Assembly: GCA_035628915.1 (NCBI GenBank)
Contig: DASPIW010000057.1
Location: forward strand, 186,001 to 250,000
Direction: 5' to 3'
DNA: 64,000 bases
DNA from: JARBUG01 sp035628915
GTDB lineage: Bacteria; Bacillota; Sulfobacillia; Symbiobacteriales; Symbiobacteriaceae
Part shown: piece after piece, positions 58,135 to 64,000 of the stretch
Layout: the number at the start of each line of letters is the position of its first letter
Numbering within the stretch: position 1 is the stretch's first letter
Program-made: the position numbers and the translations under genes
Notes under the pieces: model-generated
The model's input: the letters and a program-made list of their open reading frames with translations, nothing else
What the model was told of the DNA's origin: nothing
The model's database searches: none

Positions 58135-58169
58135 GTGAAGCCACTAGTCCGTGTGGACTATGGCTTCAC
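58135..58169 (-). terminator. Terminator of recG
   Basis: GTGAAGCCA..TAGTCC with its complement and an ACAC loop, then TTTATTATAG on the minus strand, 14 bases after the recG stop. Confidence 0.85.
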
Positions 58170-58182
58170 TTTCAGTCTTCTC

Positions 58183-60288
58183 CTAACCGACCAGCACAAA
58201 ACCGAACTCCTCACCCAACCGGGTCTTCACGGCCATGCGCAACGCCTGGTGCTCAGGCGCCCTGAGCGCCGGATCCGCCTTCACCAGGGCCATGGCGTCG
58301 GTCCGGGCCCGCTCCAAAATCGCCAGGTCGGCAATCGGGTTGGCCACCCGCAGATCGGGCATGCCGTGCTGGCGGGTGCCGAAAAACTCGCCGGGACCGC
58401 GCAGTTCGAGGTCCTTCTCCGAAAGGGAGAAGCCGTCCGTGCATTTCTGCAGCACCTGCATGCGCTGGCGGGCATCTTCGGTTTTGGCGTCGGTGATCAG
58501 CACGCAGTAGGACTGGTGTTGCCCGCGGCCCACCCGGCCCCTGAGCTGATGCAGTTGGGACAGGCCGAACCGGTCGGCCCCTTCGATCAGGATCATCGAG
58601 GCGTTCGGCACGTCGACGCCCACTTCCACCACCGTGGTTGCCACCAGGACGTGAATCTCGCCCGCGCGGAAGGCCTCCATGGTCCGGTCCTTCTCATCCG
58701 GCTTCATTCGGCCATGAAGCAGCCCCAGCCGGACATGGGGGTATTGCTCCTGCAGCCGCTCGTACCACTCAGTGGCCGCCTGCGCCTGCAGCTTGTCCGA
58801 CTCCTCCACCAGCGGGCAGATGACGTAGCCCTGGCGCCCCTCGGCCACTTCCTTGTTCATCAGATGATCGTACACCTGGCGACGGGCCGACTCCAGCCGC
58901 CAATAGGTGCCGACCGGCTTGCGCCCCGGCGGCAGCTGGTCAATGACCGAAACATCCAGGTCGCCATATAGGGTGAGGGCCAGCGTCCGGGGAATCGGCG
59001 TGGCGGTCATGACCAGTACGTCGGGCGTCACGCCTTTGTTCTGCAGCCGCGCCCGCTGCTTGACGCCGAAGCGGTGCTGTTCATCCGTAATGACGAGCGA
59101 GAGGTCATGAAAAACGACCTTCTCTTCGATGAGGGCATGGGTGCCAACGGCAATTCTGGCCATGCCCATGGCGAGCATGCCGAGCGACGACTCACGCTCT
59201 TTTTTCGTCTGCGAACCGCTGACCATGACCACCTCCACGCCCAGGGGCGTGAAGATGCGGCGCAGGTTCAAGTAGTGCTGCTCTGCCAGAATCTCGGTGG
59301 GCGCCATCAGGACGCCCTGGTGGCCGCTGTCCACTGCCTTGGCGAGTGCCGCGGCAGCGACCATGGTCTTGCCTGAGCCCACGTCGCCCTGAACCAGCCT
59401 GTTCATGGGCCTGGGCAGTTCCATGTCGGCGGAAACCTGCCGGATCACTTTCAGCTGGGCGTCGGTCAGGCGGAAAGGCAGGCCCGCGAAAAACTTGCGG
59501 CAGACCTCGCCGTCCGGTCCGTGCGCCACGCCGACCGATTCCTCTGTCGTCTGGCGACGGAGCAGGGCCAGGCCCGTTTGGAGGACGAGCAGTTCCTCGA
59601 ACGCCAGCGTCTCCCGGGCTTGCTTGCGGCGCTCCTCGTCGGGCGGAAAGTGGATGTTCCGCCACGCCTGGGTCATGGGCAGCAGCCGTTGCTTCTGGGC
59701 AATGACCGGGGGGATGGTCTGGGGCATCTGGTCGGCAGCCATGTCGAGCGCCTGCTTTACGGCCCGGCGCACGTCACGGGGGTTCAGGCCGCCCGTGAGC
59801 GGGTATATGGGGACGATGCGGCCCGCGTTGATCGGGTCGGTACTGCCTTCTTCGTCGATGATCTCCCATTCCGGGTTGGCGATTTGCACCTGCGCGCCCC
59901 GCCGCTCCACGGCGCCCGCGAAGATCACGCTGGTGCCCACCGGAAAGCGCTTGGCCATCCAGGGCTGGTTGAACCAAACCCCGGCGGCCGTGCCCGAGCC
60001 GTCGCCGATGAGGACCTTGACCAGCGTCATGCGGCCGCGCGGGCGCTGCTCCTGCACTCCGATGACCCGGCCCCTGAGCGTCTCCACCTGGCCGGCCTGG
60101 GCCTGCATAATCAGCTTGAATGTGCTGTAGTCGCGATAGGTGCGCGGCACCCGTTCAACCAGGTCATGCACTACCGTAATGCCCTGTTTGTGAAAGTCCT
60201 TGGCTTTCTCCGGCCCGATCCCTTTGAGGAACTGGACCGGCTGCTGGAGGGGGTCGCTGGAAGGCAGCACCTTCTTGTTCGGAGGCAA
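58183..60288 (-). CDS. recG: ATP-dependent DNA helicase RecG
   Basis: 701 residues, TTG 60288 with GAGGTGA upstream. RecG unwinds branched DNA and reverses stalled forks. A wedge/OB domain (about 75-150) is followed by SF2 helicase motifs: GDVGSGKT, APTEILAEQHY, DEQHRFGVKQR (DExH), TATPIPRTLALTLYGDLDVS, and C-terminal LLHGRMKPDEKD, TTVVEVGVDVPNAS, HQLRGRVGRG. It is flanked by the fakA-like gene upstream, the usual Bacillota order (yloU-yloV-recG). Confidence 0.97.
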   Translation of the reverse strand: MPPNKKVLPSSDPLQQPVQFLKGIGPEKAKDFHKQGITVVHDLVERVPRTYRDYSTFKLIMQAQAGQVETLRGRVIGVQEQRPRGRMTLVKVLIGDGSGTAAGVWFNQPWMAKRFPVGTSVIFAGAVERRGAQVQIANPEWEIIDEEGSTDPINAGRIVPIYPLTGGLNPRDVRRAVKQALDMAADQMPQTIPPVIAQKQRLLPMTQAWRNIHFPPDEERRKQARETLAFEELLVLQTGLALLRRQTTEESVGVAHGPDGEVCRKFFAGLPFRLTDAQLKVIRQVSADMELPRPMNRLVQGDVGSGKTMVAAAALAKAVDSGHQGVLMAPTEILAEQHYLNLRRIFTPLGVEVVMVSGSQTKKERESSLGMLAMGMARIAVGTHALIEEKVVFHDLSLVITDEQHRFGVKQRARLQNKGVTPDVLVMTATPIPRTLALTLYGDLDVSVIDQLPPGRKPVGTYWRLESARRQVYDHLMNKEVAEGRQGYVICPLVEESDKLQAQAATEWYERLQEQYPHVRLGLLHGRMKPDEKDRTMEAFRAGEIHVLVATTVVEVGVDVPNASMILIEGADRFGLSQLHQLRGRVGRGQHQSYCVLITDAKTEDARQRMQVLQKCTDGFSLSEKDLELRGPGEFFGTRQHGMPDLRVANPIADLAILERARTDAMALVKADPALRAPEHQALRMAVKTRLGEEFGFVLVG

Positions 60289-60421
60289 CGCTGTTCACCT
60301 CGGCCATTAGTGTTCGATACGGAGGCGAACAAGACCTGCCGGGAGCGCCGCGACCGCTCGCCTGCTTTTGAATACTGACGATTCTCCCTATTGCGCAGGT
60401 TGATGCCGTGAAACGCGAGCA

Positions 60422-60444
60422 GGGCGGTGCGTCATGCACCGCCC
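60422..60444 (-). terminator. Hairpin after the fakA-like gene
   Basis: GGGCGGTGC/GCACCGCCC perfect 9-bp stem, 14 bases after the stop at 60459. No good T-run, so termination may be partial and allow recG expression. Confidence 0.55.
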
Positions 60445-60458
60445 CGCGCCATAATCCG

Positions 60459-62153
60459 TTACTCCAGGCTAAAGACGTAGTAGTAGAGCGGCTGACCGCC
60501 ATACTGGACTTCGACTTCGTGGTCGGGGAACATGCGGCGCAGGTCGTCGCCGAGGGCGTTCGCACGCTCCTCGTCCGTCCCTTCACCCCAAAAGACGGAG
60601 ATCACTTCACCGCCCTTCGCCTCGGTCATCTGCGTAATCAGGGAGATCAGAACCGCTTCCGGCGACTTGCCCGTCAGGTGGATCTTGCCGTTCCACAGGC
60701 CGAGAATGTCGCCTTCTTTGATCTCGATGTCGCCAAAGACCGTATCGCGAACGGAGAAGGTAATCTCGCCGGTATCCACCTGCTCCAGGGCCCGGGCCAT
60801 GGACTTGTGCAGCTTCTCGGCGTCACCCTCGGGCAGGAAGGAGACCATGGCCGCGATTCCCTGTGGTATGGAGCGCGACGGCACCACAAAGACTTTCTTA
60901 TTGGTCAGCGCCGCAGCCTGCTCCGCTGCCAGGATGATGTTCTTGTTGTTGGGCAGGACGAACACCTGCTGGGCGGGGCAGTTTTCGATCGCATCCAGCA
61001 GGTCCTGAGTCGACGGGTTCATCGTCTGCCCGCCCTGAATGATCTCCTGCACCCCCAGCGACCGGAATATCGCTTCCAGCCCGTCGCCGACGGCGACAGC
61101 CACAACGCCCATCGAGTCCGGGTCGGGTTCCACGGGCCGGACCTCTTCGCGGGCGTGACTGACGTTCTCCATCAAGTCTGCATGCTGCTCACGCATATTG
61201 TGGATCACGATGTCGACCAGGTCGCCGTACTGGATGCAGAGGGAGAGCACCGGCCCGGGATTTCCGGAATGAATATGCACCTTGGCGTACTCAGGGCTGC
61301 CGACCACGTAGATCGAGTCGCCCATGGGATCGAGCAGGTGGGCGACTTCGTCGAGGGGAACCGGCTTGCCGTCCCGATAACGGCGGATGAAGAACTCGCA
61401 GTCATACGGGAACTGGATGTTGGCGATCTCTTCGTCGACTTTGAAGTCGATGCGGGCCGCCGGAGACGTGTCGTGCTTTTCGCCCCGGGCAGGCACGCCC
61501 GCCACCTGAGCGGCCGGAGTTGTCCCGATGATCTCGGCGCCCGTAAGACCAAAATAATAGCCGTGCAAAATGAGGGCGAAACCCTTGCCGCCGGAGTCGA
61601 CCACGCCGGCCTTCTTCAAGACGGGCAGCAGCTCAGGCGTGCGGGCCAGGGAGATATCGGCCGCCTCGACCACGGCCTGCATCACTTTAACCGCATCTTT
61701 CGTCCGGCGGGCCGCGGTCATACCCGCCGCCGCGGATTCCCGGGCGACGGTCAAAATGGTGCCCTCCACGGGCTTCATGACGGCTTTGTAGGCCGTGTCG
61801 ACACCTTCCTGCAGCGCCCGCGCCAGGGCGGGGCCGTCGAGGGTGACCTTGCCTTCGCACCCTTTGGCAAATCCGCGGAAAAGCTGGGAGAGAATGACGC
61901 CGGAGTTGCCCCGGGCGCCCATCAGGCTGCCCTGGGCCATGGCGGCGGCCATTTCCGACACGGTGCGCTCCTGGGCCCGCTCGACTTCACGGGTGGCGGA
62001 ACCCATGGTGGCAGCCATATTTGTGCCGGTATCGCCATCAGGAACCGGGAATACGTTCAGTGCGTTGACGGCGTCCTTGTTCGCCTCGAGGTGCCGGGCA
62101 GCGTGGAGGATCATCTGCTTCAGCGTCTTGCCGTCGATTGCCTGGTTGCTCAA
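60459..62153 (-). CDS. DAK1-type kinase, FakA/YloV family
   Basis: 564 residues, TTG 62153 with GGAGGG upstream. The family includes the fatty acid kinase FakA, which phosphorylates fatty acids bound to FakB, and YloV of B. subtilis. The N-terminal kinase has NALNVFPVPDGDTGTNM (ATP/metal Asp), GSLMGARGNSGVILSQLFRG and GTILTVARESA. A middle linker and a C-terminal EDD-like part (QVFVLPNNKNIILAAEQAAAL) follow. The likely product is acyl-phosphate for phospholipid synthesis with PlsX/PlsY; no fakB is in view. Preceded by the Asp23-family gene. Confidence 0.92.
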   Translation of the reverse strand: MSNQAIDGKTLKQMILHAARHLEANKDAVNALNVFPVPDGDTGTNMAATMGSATREVERAQERTVSEMAAAMAQGSLMGARGNSGVILSQLFRGFAKGCEGKVTLDGPALARALQEGVDTAYKAVMKPVEGTILTVARESAAAGMTAARRTKDAVKVMQAVVEAADISLARTPELLPVLKKAGVVDSGGKGFALILHGYYFGLTGAEIIGTTPAAQVAGVPARGEKHDTSPAARIDFKVDEEIANIQFPYDCEFFIRRYRDGKPVPLDEVAHLLDPMGDSIYVVGSPEYAKVHIHSGNPGPVLSLCIQYGDLVDIVIHNMREQHADLMENVSHAREEVRPVEPDPDSMGVVAVAVGDGLEAIFRSLGVQEIIQGGQTMNPSTQDLLDAIENCPAQQVFVLPNNKNIILAAEQAAALTNKKVFVVPSRSIPQGIAAMVSFLPEGDAEKLHKSMARALEQVDTGEITFSVRDTVFGDIEIKEGDILGLWNGKIHLTGKSPEAVLISLITQMTEAKGGEVISVFWGEGTDEERANALGDDLRRMFPDHEVEVQYGGQPLYYYVFSLE

Positions 62154-62231
62154 CTACCGGTGCCCTCCTCAGTCGTATGGCCTCGGCTGGCTTCCGGCCA
62201 CACGTCACAAAGATATAGTTCCACGAGTGCC

Positions 62232-62594
62232 TTACCGGGCGTGTCCGACTTTGACACCTTCGACATGGATATGCACGCCGCGGACCTTTAGCCCGGTGCA
62301 GCTTTCGACGACGTAGCGCACCTTGCCGGTTACATTCCGGGCGATTTCGGATATGCGGGTACCGTACCCCACCACAATGTGCAGGCCGATCTCCACCGTG
62401 TCGTCTTCCAGGGCGACTTCGACGCCCTTGGCCAGGTTCTCGCGCCCCAGGAGCTCCGAAATACCATCCTTGAAGCGGGAGCCGGACATTCCGACGATGC
62501 CGTAGCATTCGGTTGTGGCCACGCCGGCCATGGTTGCGATCACATCTTCAGCGAGATGAATCCGCCCCAAGTTGGTGACAACCTCTTTGCCCAA
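62232..62594 (-). CDS. Asp23/Gls24 (DUF322, YloU) family protein
   Basis: About 120 residues if TTG 62594 is used (GGGAGGGGG nine bases upstream). A longer frame to ATG 62666 has no ribosome site. The Asp23 fold is a small alpha/beta protein: LGRIHLAEDVIATMAGVAT, YGIVGMSG, VEIGLHIVVGYG and VRGVHIHVEGV are typical. Such proteins sit at the membrane through partners and are linked to cell-envelope stress and alkaline shock. Universally paired with yloV and rpmB, as here. Confidence 0.9.
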   Translation of the reverse strand: MGKEVVTNLGRIHLAEDVIATMAGVATTECYGIVGMSGSRFKDGISELLGRENLAKGVEVALEDDTVEIGLHIVVGYGTRISEIARNVTGKVRYVVESCTGLKVRGVHIHVEGVKVGHAR

Positions 62595-62665
62595 CTCGGT
62601 TGTCCCCCTCCCTTTCCAGCCGTACTTATTTCTTCCTCCGCTCGGGATTTTCCTTCCTATGAGCA

Positions 62666-62676
62666 TTTACGTAAAC
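62666..62676. promoter_or_regulatory. TTTACGTAAA palindrome between yloU-like and rpmB
   Basis: The perfect ten-base palindrome lies in the divergent gap, three bases before the rpmB -35 element. It could bind a regulator of both genes, or be chance. Confidence 0.3.
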
Positions 62677-62679
62677 GGC

Positions 62680-62709
62680 TTGCCAGCTATGCGGGCGCTA
62701 TGCTATGAT
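62680..62709 (+). promoter_or_regulatory. rpmB: Promoter of rpmB
   Basis: -35 TTGCCA (62680-62685) and -10 TATGAT (62704-62709) with an 18-base spacer. A small GCTCT-AAA-AGAGC hairpin (about 62718-62731) follows in the leader. Confidence 0.75.
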
Positions 62710-62772
62710 GTGGATTGTGCTCTAAAAGAGCTCTGGGATTTCCGTGGTATTTTCCGGGAGGAGGTGTCGACC

Positions 62773-62964
62773 TTGGCAAGACTTTGCGAGGTATGTGGCA
62801 AGTCGGTTTGGACCGGCATGCAGGTCAGCCACTCTCATATCCGCACGAAGCGGAACTGGTCCCCGAACGTACAGAAGGTGCGGGCTCTGGTAAACGGCCG
62901 CGTTCTGAAGGTAAGTGTCTGCACCCGTTGCCTGCGTTCTGGTAAGGTCCAGCGGGCGATCTAA
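62773..62964 (+). CDS. rpmB: Ribosomal protein bL28
   Basis: 63 residues from TTG 62773, which has GGAGGAGGT seven bases upstream; longer in-frame starts are not needed. ARLCEVCGKSVWTGMQVSHS and RTKRNWSPNVQKV are diagnostic. It has both CxxC pairs (CEVC; CTRC), the zinc-binding form, like bL32 at 2087. Divergent from the Asp23-family gene, as in most Bacillota. Confidence 0.97.
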   Translation: MARLCEVCGKSVWTGMQVSHSHIRTKRNWSPNVQKVRALVNGRVLKVSVCTRCLRSGKVQRAI

Positions 62965-62987
62965 CTCCCGAGACCTTGCGAGCTGAC

Positions 62988-63022
62988 AAACCCGGTTGCC
63001 TTTTTGGGCATGCCGGGTTTTT
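62988..63022 (+). terminator. rpmB: Terminator of rpmB
   Basis: AACCCGG/CCGGGTT stem with an inner GCC/GGC pair, followed by six Ts on the plus strand, about 24 bases past the stop. Confidence 0.88.
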
Positions 63023-63061
63023 TGGCGCGCTTCTCATGTGGGCGTCCTAGCTCGTTTTGAC

Positions 63062-63269
63062 GGCAGGGGTGGGCAGCACCCCCTCGCTGCCCCGGAGCCG
63101 CTGCTACAGGCAGTAAGCCCTCGGTCAAGCGCCGCCATCGGAACCGTCATCGGGTACCTTCTCTAAGGGACGCACCGCCGATGGCGGCTGATAATCTGGG
63201 GTAACGGGGCTAACTGCCTGTACGCATCGGCTCCGAACGGCGACTTCGGGGGTGCCGCCCGCCCCTGCC
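63062..63269. ncRNA. Structured repeat element, copy B
   Basis: Nested arms: GGCAGGGG (63062-63069) with 63262-63269; GCACCCCC (63076-63083) with 63248-63255; GGAGCCG (63094-63100) with 63228-63234; ACAGGCAGT (63106-63114) with 63213-63221; AGCCC with GGGCT; and GCCGCCATCGG (63131-63141) with 63178-63188. The apical loop shares GGAACCG and AAGGGACGCACCG with copy A. It fills most of the 429-base gap between convergent rpmB and hslO; nothing else is seen there. Confidence 0.7.
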
Positions 63270-63393
63270 TCGCGCCGTCCGCCCCTTGCGGGGGCGCCAA
63301 GAACCCGCTACCCACTGGCTACCGCGTTTGTCAACACCAAAGGCCTCGGAGTTTCTTTGGTGGTATAGCGCGTTTCGTGAGCTGCGAATACCT

Positions 63394-64000
63394 TCAGTGT
63401 CCGGGCGCGGTGCCCTTCGTATCCCCGTGAATCTCCCGGAGTTCGTCAGCGCTGAACTGATACTTCTCCGCGCAGAACTGGCAGACCAGTTCGGCGCCCC
63501 CGTCCTCGTGGATCATCTCGTGGAGGTCATCTTTGCTCAGCGATGCCAGCGACGACAGGGCGCGCTCCCGGGTGCAGCGGCAGGCGAAGTGAATGTCCCG
63601 TTTCTCCAGAATCTTGTAGGGGATGCCCGCCAGGACCGAGCCCAGAATCTCCTCGGGCGTCATGCCCGACTCCACGGCCATACTGACGGCGCCCAGCGCC
63701 TGCAGATTCACCTCGAGCTGCTCCCGCTCCTCCTCCGAAGTCGCGGGCAGAAGCTGCAGCAATACGCCCCCTGCGGCCCGCACGGAGCCGTCCGGCGCCA
63801 CCCGGACGCCCAGGGAGACCGCCGACGGCGTCTGCTCCGACTTGGTCAGGTAGTATGCCAGGTCATCGCCGATCTCACCCGACACGATCTCCGACGTACC
63901 CGTGTAGATGCCCTCAATGGCCAGCTGCCGGGTGATGTGCACATAGCCACCGCCCACGGCCCCGGCCACGTCGAACTTGCCGTTTTTGGGGTCCAGGTCC
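63394..64000 (-). CDS. hslO: Redox-regulated chaperone Hsp33 (C-terminal part; start outside window)
   Basis: The last 202 codons are present; the frame runs off the right edge without a start. DLDPKNGKFDVAGAVGGGYVHI and SGEIGDDLAYYLTKSEQ are typical of the Hsp33 core. The zinc redox switch is intact: FACRCTRERA (CxC) and LVCQFCAEKY (CxxC). Under oxidative stress the zinc is lost and disulfides form, which activates holdase function. Here it is convergent with rpmB across repeat element B. Confidence 0.95.
   Translation of the reverse strand, partial: DLDPKNGKFDVAGAVGGGYVHITRQLAIEGIYTGTSEIVSGEIGDDLAYYLTKSEQTPSAVSLGVRVAPDGSVRAAGGVLLQLLPATSEEEREQLEVNLQALGAVSMAVESGMTPEEILGSVLAGIPYKILEKRDIHFACRCTRERALSSLASLSKDDLHEMIHEDGGAELVCQFCAEKYQFSADELREIHGDTKGTAPGH

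Noticed and set aside
60408..62291. 627-codon plus-strand frame opposite the fakA-like gene
   Set aside because: It has no ribosome site or family motifs, and the minus strand carries clear DAK1-kinase motifs. Long antisense frames are common in high-GC DNA.

Overview
The window looks like chromosome of a high-GC, spore-forming, Gram-positive (Bacillota) bacterium, most like Symbiobacterium or a relative. The evidence is a spore photoproduct lyase, a germination protease with two alpha/beta SASPs, two T-box leaders, SLH-domain surface proteins, the coaD-ylbL-like-DUF177-rpmF gene order, and many TTG/GTG starts with strong Shine-Dalgarno sites. The species assignment is inference. I found no tRNA, rRNA, CRISPR array or complete insertion sequence.

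Layout. 1-7430: a cut S41 peptidase, an acidic secreted stalk-domain protein, and a minus-strand housekeeping run (rsmD, coaD, a coiled-coil protein, PDZ/Lon-like protease, ABC1 kinase, DUF177, rpmF). 7575-14127: spore genes (splB, gpr, two SASPs) around a secreted SLH-3D protein and two adjacent DNA methyltransferases. 14310-26700: aromatic amino acid synthesis. A Tyr-specifier T-box precedes aroF-tyrA-aroA and a Trp-specifier T-box precedes trpE-G-D. An opposite-strand metallophosphoesterase then splits the trp genes, and trpS-C-F-B-A follow. 27185-32841: birA, a ferritin-like DUF455 protein, an AlkD-like repair protein and a membrane GGDEF-EAL protein. 33047-45850: a 14-gene minus-strand catabolic island led by a LacI regulator with three phased operators; it encodes an ABC sugar-type importer without ATPase, two SDRs, RidA, RraA-like, amidohydrolase, two esterase-like proteins and a PLP enzyme. 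46033-49153: a SelA-like PLP enzyme, a D-aminoacylase-type amidohydrolase, and the remnant of a peptide-transporter permease. 49460-55997: a cluster joining an ESCRT-III-fold PspA to a classical AAA ATPase, a membrane-anchored solute-binding/OmpA fusion and two small helical proteins. 56127-64000: a chemoreceptor, recG, fakA-like, an Asp23-family gene, rpmB, and the end of hslO.

Most notable signals: (1) the PspA/AAA/solute-binding-OmpA cluster, possibly a bacterial ESCRT-III/Vps4-like envelope-repair module; (2) two copies (23225-23408 and 63062-63269) of a long stem-loop element with a conserved apex and compensatory base changes, a likely unrecognised structured RNA or mobile element; (3) SplB with serine where the known hydrogen-donor cysteine should be; (4) ten CAATG/CATTG sites, many about one helical turn apart, over and around the methyltransferase promoter; (5) an esterase paralogue that has lost its nucleophile; (6) two further long imperfect hairpins between genes of the PspA cluster.
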